The notes under the pieces were generated by a model. It saw only the letters and a program-made list of their open reading frames with translations, did not search any database and was not told where the DNA came from. The translations under genes and the position numbers were made by a program. Positions 1-8,094 of a stretch of 16,632 nt of DNA are shown here, one piece after another. Positions within the stretch are counted from its first letter, which is position 1; each line of letters opens with the position of its first letter. Source of the DNA: Pseudomonadota bacterium (lineage in GTDB: Bacteria > Pseudomonadota > Alphaproteobacteria > Rhizobiales > Rhizobiaceae); contig JAEYTV010000647.1 in NCBI GenBank assembly GCA_023433855.1, positions 1 to 16,632 of the forward strand. Direction: 5' to 3'.

Positions 1-566
1 TCGGCGGCGGCAATATTTTCCGTGGTGTGGCTGTTGCCTCCAAGGGCGGTGACCGCGTGACCGGTGACCACATGGGCATGCTGGCAACCGTGATCAACGC
101 GCTGGCGCTGGCGACCTCGCTGCGCAAGCTGGATGTGGAGACCGTGGTACTGTCGGCGATCTCCATGCCGGAAATCTGCGAGAGCTTTACCCAGCGCCGG
201 GCGGTGCACCACATGGCGCAGGGCAGGGTGGTGATCTTCGCCGGCGGTACCGGCAATCCGTTCTTTACCACCGATTCAGCTGCCGCACTTCGAGCGGCGG
301 AGATCGGAGCGCAGGCAATCTTCAAGGGCACGCAGGTCGACGGGATCTACTCGGCTGATCCGAAGAAGGACCCTGCGGCGACCCGCTTCGAGAAGCTGAC
401 GCACAGCGAGGTGCTGGACAAGGGGCTCGCCGTGATGGATGTCGCCGCTGTGGCGCTGGCCCGCGAGAACGCAATTCCGATCATCGTCTTCTCGATACAC
501 GAGAAAGGCGGGTTCGCCCAAATCTTGACCGGCGGTGGCCGCAAGACCATCGTATCGGATAGCTAG
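1..566 (+). CDS. pyrH: UMP kinase (uridylate kinase), 5'-truncated by window edge
   Basis: Cytoplasmic UMP kinase that phosphorylates UMP to UDP with ATP in pyrimidine nucleotide synthesis. It belongs to the bacterial amino-acid-kinase-fold family, which is hexameric and regulated by GTP and UTP. The reading frame is already open at base 3. It begins GGGNIFRG, the glycine-rich nucleotide-binding stretch found roughly 50 residues into full-length PyrH, so about a fifth of the protein lies outside the window. Also visible are GDHMGMLATVINALA, the substrate-binding GTGNPFFTTDSAA, and VDGIYSADPKKDP, all typical of the family. About 187 residues are present of the usual 240. The stop is TAG (564-566). 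A small hairpin and then frr follow; pyrH-frr adjacency is widely conserved. Identification is secure; only the start is missing. Confidence 0.97.
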   Translation, partial: GGGNIFRGVAVASKGGDRVTGDHMGMLATVINALALATSLRKLDVETVVLSAISMPEICESFTQRRAVHHMAQGRVVIFAGGTGNPFFTTDSAAALRAAEIGAQAIFKGTQVDGIYSADPKKDPAATRFEKLTHSEVLDKGLAVMDVAAVALARENAIPIIVFSIHEKGGFAQILTGGGRKTIVSDS

Positions 567-589
567 GGCGCCGTTGTTCCAGGCGCCTT
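565..589 (+). other. small hairpin between pyrH and frr
   Basis: GGCGCC (567-572) and GGCGCC (582-587) can pair across a 9-base loop, with A565-T589 and a G566-T588 wobble extending the stem to 8 bp. The stem starts at the pyrH stop codon. No T-run follows, so this is not a standard terminator. It may pause or process the pyrH-frr transcript. Its function is inferred only. Confidence 0.35.
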
Positions 590-609
590 GAACAATAAGG
601 GAGTAGATG

Positions 610-1170
610 ATGAGTGAAGCAGTCGACCTCAACGATATCAAGCGTCGCATGGACGGTGCCATCAGTGCATTCAAGAGCGACATCGCGTCGCTGCGGACGG
701 GTCGGGCCTCGGCTAACATTCTGGATCCGGTAACCGTCGAGGCCTATGGTTCGCGCATGCCGTTGAACCAGGTTGCGAATATAATGGTGCCAGAGCCCCG
801 GATGCTTTCGGTTTCCGTATGGGACAAGTCCATGGTGGGAGCGGTAGAGCGCTCGATCCGTGAATCTCACCTCGGGCTCAACCCGATCGTGGATGGACAG
901 AACCTGCGTATCCCGCTGCCCGAACTCAACGAGGAGCGGCGCAAGTCTCTGGTGAAGGTCGCCCATGACTACGCCGAAAAGGCCAAGGTTGCCGTTCGTC
1001 ATGTGCGGCGGGACGGCATGGACGGCCTGAAGAAAGCGGAGAAGGACGGGGTGATCGGCCAGGATGACAGCAGGGCACAATCTGACCGCGTCCAGAAGAT
1101 GACCGACGAGACAATTTCGGAGGTCGACCGCTTGCTTGCGGAGAAAGAAAAGGAAATCATGCAGGTCTAA
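610..1170 (+). CDS. frr: ribosome recycling factor
   Basis: Ribosome recycling factor (RRF), which with EF-G splits the post-termination ribosome after peptide release. The 186-residue product matches the usual RRF length of about 185. Family signatures are clear: [61 protein letters not shown], and the C-terminal helix ending [15 protein letters not shown]. Two consecutive ATGs occur at 607 and 610. I chose 610 because the ribosome site AAGGGAG (597-603) is 6 bases from it but only 3 from 607. The gene lies 43 bases after pyrH and 49 bases before uppS and is probably co-transcribed with both. No oddities seen. Confidence 0.97.
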   Translation: MSEAVDLNDIKRRMDGAISAFKSDIASLRTGRASANILDPVTVEAYGSRMPLNQVANIMVPEPRMLSVSVWDKSMVGAVERSIRESHLGLNPIVDGQNLRIPLPELNEERRKSLVKVAHDYAEKAKVAVRHVRRDGMDGLKKAEKDGVIGQDDSRAQSDRVQKMTDETISEVDRLLAEKEKEIMQV

Positions 1171-1219
1171 CGGCACTATTTCGCGTCTGGTCTTAGCCGC
1201 CAAAGGAACCGCACAGAGT

Positions 1220-1963
1220 ATGGCCAATCCCGAACTTGCGATCATTCCCCAACACGTGGCCATCATCATGGAGGGAAACGGGCGCTGGGCCAACCAACGG
1301 GGCCTCCCCCGCACGATCGGGCACAGCAAAGGCGTGGAAGCGGTCCGCGAGACCGTGCGGGCGGCGGGCGAGGCGGGCGTGAAATATCTGACGCTGTTCG
1401 CGTTCTCGTCGGAGAACTGGAGCAGGCCCGAATCGGAGGTGAACGATCTTCTCGGCCTGCTTCGCCGCTTCATCCGACGTGATCTCGCCGAGCTTCATCG
1501 TGAAAACGTACGCATCTGCGTGATCGGTGAACGGGAGAACCTGCGCAGCGATATCCTGCCGCTTCTTCTCGAGGCAGAGGAAACGACACGGCACAATACA
1601 GCTCTGACCGTGATCATTGCGTTCAATTACGGTGCTCGAAACGAGATCGCGCGCGCGGTTGCGAGGCTTGCGCGCGATGTCGAGGCCGGGATGCTCAAGG
1701 CCTCGGAGATCAACGAGGAGATGATCAGCCGGACGCTCGATACCGCCGGCTTTCCCGATCCTGATCTCATCATCCGTACCAGCGGCGAGGAGCGTTTGTC
1801 GAACTTCCTTCTGTGGCAGGCCGCCTATTCCGAGCTTGTCTTCGTACCCGATTACTGGCCCGATTTCGACCGTAAGCTCTTCGATGAGGCGCTCAGGATC
1901 TTTGCAGCTCGCGACCGCCGCTTCGGCGGATTGTCGAACAAGCCCGCCGCGGTGGTCGGCTGA
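1220..1963 (+). CDS. uppS: undecaprenyl diphosphate synthase (cis-prenyltransferase), with an unusual active-site Glu
   Basis: Cis-prenyltransferase that extends farnesyl diphosphate with isopentenyl diphosphate to C55 undecaprenyl diphosphate, the lipid carrier for peptidoglycan and O-antigen. The product of 247 residues is a normal length. Conserved blocks are [13 protein letters not shown] (about residues 12-24), [44 protein letters not shown] and a C-terminal WPDF. The ATG at 1220 was chosen over upstream in-frame starts because family similarity begins there; AAGGA at 1203-1207 is a rather distant ribosome site (12 bases). The first block normally reads MDGNGRW. Its Asp (Asp26 in E. coli) binds the Mg-diphosphate and is near-invariant, but here codon 18 is GAG (1271-1273), Glu. 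The frame is otherwise intact. The stop overlaps the cdsA start by one base, so the two are translationally coupled. Confidence 0.95.
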   Translation: MANPELAIIPQHVAIIMEGNGRWANQRGLPRTIGHSKGVEAVRETVRAAGEAGVKYLTLFAFSSENWSRPESEVNDLLGLLRRFIRRDLAELHRENVRICVIGERENLRSDILPLLLEAEETTRHNTALTVIIAFNYGARNEIARAVARLARDVEAGMLKASEINEEMISRTLDTAGFPDPDLIIRTSGEERLSNFLLWQAAYSELVFVPDYWPDFDRKLFDEALRIFAARDRRFGGLSNKPAAVVG

Positions 1964-2796
1964 TGAGCAACGAACTCCGGCGGCGCATTGCGTCCGCACT
2001 GGTCCTGGCAGCCGTGGTGCTTGCGGCTACCTGGTATGGTGGTTTCGCCTTCCGTGCTGTGGCGGCCGCCGCCGCTCTGCTGATCTACTATGAATGGTCG
2101 ACGATCACGCGGTTGAGCGAGCGTGACTTCCAAGCGAACGCGTTCGGATGGGTTGCGCTTGTGCTCGTTGCCTACAACATCGTTTTTGGCGAAGATTACC
2201 TGGCGGTTCCGCTGCTCGGCGGCGCAACGATGACCGCGATGCTGCTGGTCATTTGGCGTAAGGGGAGCTGGTGGTTGCCGGGTGGCGTCTTCTATTCGGG
2301 ATTGAGCGGCATATCTCTTGCGGCAATCCGGGGAGAAGACCAGGCAGGGCTCGTAGCGACGCTCTTCATCTTCGCGGTCGTCTGGTCAACCGACATCCTG
2401 GCTTATTTCGTGGGGCGCGCCGTGAAGGGGCCGAAACTGGCGCCACGCATATCACCCGGCAAAACCTGGTCCGGTGCGATCGGAGGTACCGTATCCAGCG
2501 TTGTTGCGAGTTCGGCCCTCACACTGGTGGTCTTCTCGCGGCTTTCCCTATGGACCGTGGCCATCGCAATCTTGCTGTCGGTGACCAGCCAGATCGGTGA
2601 CCTGTTTGAGTCCTTCATCAAGCGCCGGTTCGGCGTCAAGGATTCAAGCCATCTGATTCCCGGGCACGGCGGTGTCATGGACCGAATCGACGGTCTGGTA
2701 TTCGCCTGCTTCGCCGCGTTCTTGTTGACCCTTGTTTACTCGGCTTGGACGGGCCACATTGGTATGTCAGTTGCGGCATTCCTGTTCGGTTTCTAG
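1963..2796 (+). CDS. cdsA: phosphatidate cytidylyltransferase (CDP-diacylglycerol synthase)
   Basis: Integral inner-membrane enzyme that converts phosphatidic acid and CTP to CDP-diacylglycerol, the precursor of the main membrane phospholipids. The 277-residue product is rich in hydrophobic segments, roughly eight by eye. The C-terminal family signature is complete: SFIKRRFGVKDSSHLIPGHGG followed by VMDRIDG, with the conserved K-R, K-D, HGG and DR-D residues. An ISPGKTWSGAIGG segment precedes it, also typical. The ATG at 1963 shares its A with the uppS stop TGA. No strong separate ribosome site is seen (GGTGG at 1951-1955 at best), consistent with coupling. It ends in TAG (2794-2796). In E. 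coli and many others dxr sits near frr-uppS-cdsA; it is not here. Confidence 0.96.
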   Translation: MSNELRRRIASALVLAAVVLAATWYGGFAFRAVAAAAALLIYYEWSTITRLSERDFQANAFGWVALVLVAYNIVFGEDYLAVPLLGGATMTAMLLVIWRKGSWWLPGGVFYSGLSGISLAAIRGEDQAGLVATLFIFAVVWSTDILAYFVGRAVKGPKLAPRISPGKTWSGAIGGTVSSVVASSALTLVVFSRLSLWTVAIAILLSVTSQIGDLFESFIKRRFGVKDSSHLIPGHGGVMDRIDGLVFACFAAFLLTLVYSAWTGHIGMSVAAFLFGF

Positions 2797-2820
2797 ATTG
2801 CCGCTGCCGAACAGACTCAA

Positions 2821-3954
2821 ATGGAAAACTCGATGGCCTTTCTGAGCTTGATAACCGGTTATATCATCCCCTTCATACTGGTTTTGTCGCTGCTCGTGTT
2901 TGTGCACGAAATGGGCCACTATCTCGTCGGGCGCTGGTGCGGCATCAGGTCCATGGCATTTTCCATCGGGTTCGGGCCGGAAATTCTCGGATACACGGAT
3001 AGGCACGGTACCCGCTGGAAGCTCTCGGCCATTCCGCTGGGTGGATACGTCAAGTTCTTCGGTGACGAGGATGTGGCGAGCATGCCTGATTCCAGCGGGC
3101 TGCAAGGAATGGGTGAAGAAGAAAAAGCACAGACCCTCGCGGGTGCCAAGTTGTGGAAGAGGGCAGCGACGGTCGCCGCCGGGCCGGTTGCCAATTTCCT
3201 TCTCGCCATCGCAATCTTTGCTGTGCTCTTCAGCGTCTATGGCAAGGTTGTCGCCGATCCGGTGGTTGCCGAGGTTCAGCCGAGCAGCGCAGCACAGGCC
3301 GCCGGCGTGCAGCCCGGAGACAGGCTGGTAGCGCTCGACGGATCGCGTATCAGAACTTTCGACGATGTTCGTCGCTATGTCAGCGTCAGGCCGGACACTC
3401 CCATCGTCGTGACTGTCGAACGCGCAGGGCAGGATCTCGATCTTGCGATGGTGCCGAGACGGACGGAAATAACGGACCAGTTCGGCAACAAAGTGGAACT
3501 CGGCCTTATCGGTATCGTCACCAATGAAGAGCGAGGCAATTTCCGGGTCGAAAGCTTCACCCCGGTGGAAGCTATAGGCCAGGGATTTGCAGAAACCGGA
3601 CATATCATCACCGGTACGTTCCGCTATATCGGCAACCTGGTGACGGGCCGGATGAAGGCAGACCAGCTCGGCGGGCCGGTGCGCGTGGCACAGGCGTCGG
3701 GTCAGATGGCGACCCTCGGCTTCGCCGCGGTCATTCAGCTTGCTGCCGTCCTTTCCGTGTCGATCGGACTGTTGAACCTGATGCCGGTCCCGGTGCTGGA
3801 CGGAGGACATCTGGTTTTCTACGCGATCGAAGCGGTCCGCGGCAGACCTTTGGGAGCCGGCGCCCAGGAGATGGCATTCCGGATTGGGCTTGCCATGGTG
3901 CTCAGCCTGATGGTATTCGCGACCTTCAACGACATCAGCAACCTGATCGGCTGA
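2821..3954 (+). CDS. rseP: RseP-type site-2 intramembrane zinc metalloprotease
   Basis: Membrane-embedded site-2 protease. RseP homologues cut anti-sigma factors and remnant signal peptides inside the inner membrane; the local substrate is not shown by the sequence. The 377-residue product has the catalytic zinc motif HEMGH (H29, E30, H33) in its first membrane segment. The third zinc ligand motif is VPVLDGGHL (D327) near the C terminus. Between them is one PDZ domain (about residues 128-215) containing GVQPGDRLVALDGSRI. E. coli RseP has two PDZ domains; a single one is common in alphaproteobacteria. The start is uncertain: ATG 2821 and in-frame ATG 2833 are both possible, and neither has a clear ribosome site. 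It lies 24 bases after cdsA and about 200 bases before bamA. Confidence 0.94.
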   Translation: MENSMAFLSLITGYIIPFILVLSLLVFVHEMGHYLVGRWCGIRSMAFSIGFGPEILGYTDRHGTRWKLSAIPLGGYVKFFGDEDVASMPDSSGLQGMGEEEKAQTLAGAKLWKRAATVAAGPVANFLLAIAIFAVLFSVYGKVVADPVVAEVQPSSAAQAAGVQPGDRLVALDGSRIRTFDDVRRYVSVRPDTPIVVTVERAGQDLDLAMVPRRTEITDQFGNKVELGLIGIVTNEERGNFRVESFTPVEAIGQGFAETGHIITGTFRYIGNLVTGRMKADQLGGPVRVAQASGQMATLGFAAVIQLAAVLSVSIGLLNLMPVPVLDGGHLVFYAIEAVRGRPLGAGAQEMAFRIGLAMVLSLMVFATFNDISNLIG

Positions 3955-4152
3955 TGTCCTTCAAATCATGAAAGAAACTGTTTATTCACCATGTTTCGAA
4001 GAGTCGCGTGGCCAATGGGTCACGCCTATGAAGGAAGTAAACAGAAATTAACGCGATAGCTTGCTTGTAGGGCAAAAGAAGGTAAAACGACACACGTGGC
4101 CGGAGTCGGGCTCCACCCGGTGAGGGACAACGGGAAAAGGTAAGAATTGAAA
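3955..4152 (+). promoter_or_regulatory. rseP-bamA intergenic leader with hairpin
   Basis: This is the largest gap in the envelope cluster (198 bases) and AT-richer than its surroundings, so it is the most likely place for a promoter dedicated to bamA and the lpx genes. It contains an 8-bp stem (4006-4013 with 4018-4025, one G-T wobble, loop AATG) with no T-run after it. A weak promoter-like pair, TTGCTT (about 4064) and TAAAAC 16 bases on, can be drawn, but I would not rely on it. A purine-rich AAAAGG (4135-4140) precedes the bamA start. No small gene is convincing here. Confidence 0.4.
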
Positions 4153-6519
4153 ATGAAGGCTGGTTCAAGGTTTTTGAACGCAGTGTCGGCGGTTGCGCTG
4201 TCTGCTAGTGTTGTTGCTTCCGGCGCGGGTGTACTGGTACTTGCCTCCGCGGTTTCTGCCGAGGCTGCGGTAATCCGGAATGTTCAGGTCCGCGGGGCCC
4301 AGCGGGCTGGCGAAGAGGCCGTTCGCTCCAATCTCACCATTCGTCCCGGGGTGTCCTTTTCCAACAACGACATCGACGAGTCGGTCCGCAAGCTCTATGC
4401 GACCGGCTACTTCTCCGATGTCCGCATCACGGTCTCGGGCAGCACGCTCGTGGTCACGGTGAGTGAAAACGAACTCGTCAACCAGGTCGTGTTCAACGGC
4501 AACCGGAAGATCAAGGACGACCGGTTGCAGGCCATCGTGCAGACCCAGCCACTTGGTCCCTACAGCCAAGCCATGATCGATGCGGATATCGAGCGTATCC
4601 GTGAGGCCTATCGCGGGATCGGGCGGGGCGACGTGGAGATCACGACGCAGACGGCGCCAGTCGGTCAGGGACGTGTCAATCTTGCGTTCGTGATCAACGA
4701 AGGTGATCGCACCAAGATCGCCGACATCAGTTTCGTCGGCAATCAGGCTTACGGCGACGGCCGGCTCAAGTCGGTGATCCTCACGAAGGAATCCGGTCCT
4801 TTGTCCTTCCTTACGCGCAAGGACATCTACAGCGAAGACAAGCTGCGCGCCGACGAGGACGCGCTGCGCCAGTTCTATTACAACAACGGCTATCCGGATT
4901 TCCGTGTCATCTCGTCGACCGCGGAGCTGGACGAGGCGGAAAACCGCTACAACATCACCTTCACGGTCGAGGAAGGCCAGCGCTATCAATACGGTAACGT
5001 CGCCGTGGAATCGACGGTCGAGGGCGTGGCCAGCGAGGACCTCCAGGGTCTGGTGGAAACGCGTCAGGGTGACACGTACGATGCGCGCGAGATCCAGAAG
5101 ACGATGGACGGAATCTCCAGGCGCGTTGCGGCAGCGGGTTACCCGTTCGCACGCGTCACGCCGCGCGGTGATCGGAACATGGAAAACCATACGATCGGCG
5201 TGACCTATCTCGTCGATCAGGGTGAGCGCGCCTATGTCGAGCGCATCGAGGTCCGCGGTAATACCCGCACCCGCGATTATGTCGTTCGTCGCGAGTTCGA
5301 CTTCAGCGAAGGCGATGCCTTCAACCAGGAAATGATTTCCCGCGCCAAGCGCCGCCTCGAGGCACTCGGCTACTTCGCGAAGGTCAATATCTCCACAACC
5401 CAGGGGTCCTCGCCGGATCGCGTGGTGGTCGTCGTCGACGTGGAAGATCAGCCGACCGGCTCGTTCGGTATCGGAGCGGGCTACTCTGCGGGCGGTGACG
5501 GCGGCGTCATCCTCGAAGCGTCGATCGAGGAGAAGAACTTCCTCGGTCGCGGCCAGTTTATCCGCGTGGCTGTGGGTGGCGGTCTCGACGATGCGCGCAC
5601 CTACAACATCTCCTTCACCGAGCCTTATTTCCTCGGCTACCGCCTTGCCGCCGGTTTCGATCTCTTCAAGAGCTCGAGCGGCTCCAATGATCACTACGAT
5701 TACGAGGAGCAGGGTGTGACGCTGCGCGTGACGGCGCCGATCACCGAGGATCTGGCAACCACGTTCCGGTACACCTATAAACAGATCGACTACGACAATG
5801 ACGGGGCGTTCGGTCCCGATGGGATTCCCTTCACGCCCGACGACCGCGTTTCCTACCCCTATGCCTCACTCATAGAGCACGGAGAGTTTGTCCAGTCGTC
5901 CGTTTCGCAGACCCTGACCTACAACACGCTCGACAGCCAGACGCTCCCGCGTGAAGGCATCTATGCGACGATCACGCATGAATATGCCGGTCTTGGCGGT
6001 GATTCCGACTTCTACAAGATTTATGGCCGCGCCCGCTATTTCCAGACGCTCTCGACGGAGGCCGACGTGATCGGATCGATCGCCGTTGGGGCCGGCCACG
6101 TCGTCGCGACGGACGGCGATCTCAACGTGTTCGACCAGTTTACTATCGGCGGCCGCCAGATCCGTGGGTTCAAGAACGACGGCATCGGTCCGCGGACTGT
6201 CGACCATGGGGATCCTTTGGGCGGTACCACCTACTTCACCGCCTCGGCCGAAGTTTCCATGCCGATGCCTGCGTTCCCGGAAGACTTCGGTCTGCGGGCA
6301 GCATTGTTTGCCGATGCGGGCACACTCTACGGCAACAAGGTTGATCTCGGCACCTCGACAGCTGAGGGAACCGGCATGTCGTGGCGCGCATCGGTCGGTG
6401 CCGGCATCATGTGGGCATCGCCGTTCGGCAATATCCGCTTTGACTACGCCCATCCCGTAGCCAAGGAAGATTTCGACGAGACCCAGGAATTCCGGTTCAG
6501 CATGGCGAACCAGTTCTGA
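4153..6519 (+). CDS. bamA: outer membrane protein assembly factor BamA
   Basis: Central subunit of the BAM complex, which folds and inserts beta-barrel proteins into the outer membrane. The 788-residue product starts with a signal peptide (positive KAGSR, long hydrophobic stretch, likely cut near SAEAA about residue 37). Five POTRA repeats follow (about 40-435); recurring marks are NRKIKDDRLQ, NQAYGDGRLKSVI and VRGNTRTRDYVVRREFDF. The 16-strand barrel (about 440-788) carries the loop-6 motif IGGRQIRGF, which plugs the barrel, and ends in Phe as outer-membrane barrels do (MANQF). Two starts are possible: ATG 4153, 12 bases after AAAAGG, or TTG 4147, 6 bases after it. I favour ATG; the difference is two residues. 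E. coli has skp between bamA and lpxD; here lpxD follows directly after 50 bases. Confidence 0.97.
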   Translation: MKAGSRFLNAVSAVALSASVVASGAGVLVLASAVSAEAAVIRNVQVRGAQRAGEEAVRSNLTIRPGVSFSNNDIDESVRKLYATGYFSDVRITVSGSTLVVTVSENELVNQVVFNGNRKIKDDRLQAIVQTQPLGPYSQAMIDADIERIREAYRGIGRGDVEITTQTAPVGQGRVNLAFVINEGDRTKIADISFVGNQAYGDGRLKSVILTKESGPLSFLTRKDIYSEDKLRADEDALRQFYYNNGYPDFRVISSTAELDEAENRYNITFTVEEGQRYQYGNVAVESTVEGVASEDLQGLVETRQGDTYDAREIQKTMDGISRRVAAAGYPFARVTPRGDRNMENHTIGVTYLVDQGERAYVERIEVRGNTRTRDYVVRREFDFSEGDAFNQEMISRAKRRLEALGYFAKVNISTTQGSSPDRVVVVVDVEDQPTGSFGIGAGYSAGGDGGVILEASIEEKNFLGRGQFIRVAVGGGLDDARTYNISFTEPYFLGYRLAAGFDLFKSSSGSNDHYDYEEQGVTLRVTAPITEDLATTFRYTYKQIDYDNDGAFGPDGIPFTPDDRVSYPYASLIEHGEFVQSSVSQTLTYNTLDSQTLPREGIYATITHEYAGLGGDSDFYKIYGRARYFQTLSTEADVIGSIAVGAGHVVATDGDLNVFDQFTIGGRQIRGFKNDGIGPRTVDHGDPLGGTTYFTASAEVSMPMPAFPEDFGLRAALFADAGTLYGNKVDLGTSTAEGTGMSWRASVGAGIMWASPFGNIRFDYAHPVAKEDFDETQEFRFSMANQF

Positions 6520-6521
6520 TC

Positions 6522-6549
6522 ATTTCAGCTCGCTAAGGCGAGCTGGAAT
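6522..6549 (+). other. 12-bp hairpin between bamA and lpxD
   Basis: Bases 6522-6533 pair with 6538-6549 across the four-base loop TAAG: twelve base pairs, one of them a T-G wobble, beginning three bases after the bamA stop. No T-run follows, so it does not look like an intrinsic terminator. The lpxD ribosome site (GGAG 6557-6560) lies only 8 bases beyond it. Plausible roles are protecting the bamA 3' end or setting relative levels of bamA and lpxD. Role inferred. Confidence 0.55.
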
Positions 6550-6569
6550 CTGTACTGGAGTTCTGGTTA

Positions 6570-7640
6570 ATGGAACCCAACGAGTTCTTTCCGCCCCACG
6601 ACGGGTTGACCTTGCGCGAGCTGGCGACACGTCTTGGGGCAGAGTTGCGTGATGAAAGTGCCGGCGAGCGGATCATCCGTTCGGTGGCGCCGGTTTACCG
6701 GGCGGGCGAAGGGCAGATCTGCTACATGCTCTCGCGCAAGAACCGGCAGGAGCTCGAAACCTGCCGAGCATCAGCCATCATCTGTGACCCTGCCATCGCG
6801 TCCATCGTGCCAAGTCACGTGCCCGTGTTGCTGAGCAAGGCGCCGCATACCGCCTTTGCACAGGCGGGTGCGATCCTGCATCCGCAGGCAATGAGGCCGG
6901 CACCCGTTACGTCGCAGCCGCCGGGAATCTCCCCGGCAGCCTTTATCGATCCGACAGCCAGTCTGGAAGACGGCGTCGAAGTCGAGCCGATGGCTGTGAT
7001 CGGTGCACGGGCCGAAATCGGCAGCGGAACGCGGATCGGCGCCGGTGCGGTGATAGGTGCAGACGTTAAGATCGGCCGCGACTGTACCATCGCAGCCGGG
7101 GCGAGCGTGGTGGTCGCCCTGATCGGCAACAATGTCATCGTTCACAACGGTGCACGCATCGGCAAGGACGGATTTGGAAACGCCCCCGGACCCAGGGGCA
7201 TGCTGAAAATCGTCCAGGTCGGCCGCGTTATCATCCAGGACAATGTCTAGATCGGCGCCAACACGACGATCGACCGGGGTGCCATGGACGACACGGTCAT
7301 CGGCGAGGGCACCAAGATCGACAATCAGGTTCAGGTCGGCCATAACGTTCGCATCGGACGGCATTGCGGCATTGCCGCCGGTGTCGGCATCGCCGGGTCG
7401 GCCAAGATCGGCAATGGAGTGCTGATCGGCGGTGCGACCGGGATCAATGGTCATATTACCATCGGCGACGGCGCCCAGATCGGCGCCATGAGCGGCGTTA
7501 TCGGCAATGTCCCGCCTGGTGTCATCTACGGCGGCATTCCAGCGCGGCCGATGAAGGACTTCCTCCGGGACATAGCCGAAGTCATGGTCCGTTCCGATGA
7601 GAGGGCGAAGCGTAAAGGAGAGAAGAAACATGACGGATGA
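6570..7640 (+). pseudogene. lpxD: UDP-3-O-(3-hydroxyacyl)glucosamine N-acyltransferase, interrupted by in-frame TAG
   Basis: LpxD adds the N-linked 3-hydroxyacyl chain in the third step of lipid A synthesis, as a trimer of left-handed beta-helices. The start (ATG 6570, GGAG 9 bases upstream) and N-terminal uridine-binding domain are normal. Hexapeptide repeats such as VIGARAEIGSGTRIGAGAVIG begin near residue 116. At 7248-7250 the frame meets TAG where the family has Glu ([20 protein letters not shown]). The same frame then stays open and family-like to TGA 7638-7640: [31 protein letters not shown], repeats, and [12 protein letters not shown]. The catalytic His (VGHNV, codon 258) lies after the stop, so the 226-residue product should be inactive. 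Codon 196 is also odd, GFGN where GFGY is usual. Restart at ATG 7284 would give only 118 residues. Could be a real nonsense mutation, a strain polymorphism or a sequence error. Confidence 0.9.
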
Positions 7641-8094
7641 GACCAAGCCGGAACTCGGCGCGGCCGACATTCAGGAAATCATGAGGCTGCTGCCGCACCG
7701 GTATCCGTTTCTCCTGGTCGACAAGATCATCGAGATCGATGGCGACAATTCGGCGATAGGCATAAAGAACGTGACGGCGAGCGAACCTCATTTCGCGGGC
7801 CATTTCCCTGACCGGCCCATCATGCCGGGCGTCCTCCTGGTAGAGGGCATGGCCCAGACCGCGGGAGCGATCTGCGCCAGGAAGGAAGGCGAGGGTGGTT
7901 ATCTCGTTTACTTCATGACGATCGACAATGCTCGCTTCCGCAAGCCGGTCGTGCCGGGTGATCGGGTGGAGTATCATGTTACCAAGCAGAAGCAGCGCGG
8001 AAACATCTGGAAATTCCATTGTGATGCCAAGGTGGACGGCGCCCTGGTGGCAGAAGCCGATATTGGTGCAATGATGCGCAAGGGCGACGAATGA
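7630..8094 (+). CDS. fabZ: 3-hydroxyacyl-[acyl-carrier-protein] dehydratase FabZ
   Basis: Hot-dog-fold dehydratase that converts 3-hydroxyacyl-ACP to trans-2-enoyl-ACP in fatty acid elongation. It competes with the lipid A acyltransferases encoded beside it for the same 3-hydroxyacyl-ACP pool. The product has 154 residues, normal for FabZ. It shows [12 protein letters not shown] and the catalytic block [20 protein letters not shown] with active-site His58 and Glu72, then [17 protein letters not shown]. The ATG at 7630 has AAGGAG (7615-7620) 9 bases upstream and overlaps the lpxD end by 11 bases; in-frame starts further upstream lack family similarity. Its last bases overlap the lpxA start (ATGA). 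Because fabZ has its own good ribosome site, its translation may survive the lpxD stop. Confidence 0.97.
   Translation: MTDETKPELGAADIQEIMRLLPHRYPFLLVDKIIEIDGDNSAIGIKNVTASEPHFAGHFPDRPIMPGVLLVEGMAQTAGAICARKEGEGGYLVYFMTIDNARFRKPVVPGDRVEYHVTKQKQRGNIWKFHCDAKVDGALVAEADIGAMMRKGDE

Noticed and set aside
1136..1219. N-terminal extension of uppS overlapping frr
   Set aside because: The 28 extra residues are the out-of-frame translation of the frr tail and have no family similarity; ATG 1220 fits UppS.
2791..2799. TCTAGA around the cdsA stop, matching TCTAGA at the lpxD stop
   Set aside because: Both are a six-base coincidence around TAG codons; too short to suggest a shared element.
2767..3810. 347-codon antisense frame across rseP
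   Set aside because: Shadow of the rseP reading frame; no domain recognised.
4165..5694. Long open frame (509 codons) antisense to bamA
   Set aside because: It mirrors strong codon bias of the bamA frame in GC-rich DNA, shows no recognisable domain, and bamA itself is certain.
7248..7250. UAG read as an amino acid in this organism (genetic code change)
   Set aside because: pyrH (564-566) and cdsA (2794-2796) both end at TAG exactly where their families end, so UAG acts as a normal stop here.
6771..7670. 299-codon antisense frame across lpxD
   Set aside because: Low-complexity Asp-rich shadow of the hexapeptide-repeat coding; no ribosome site or family likeness.
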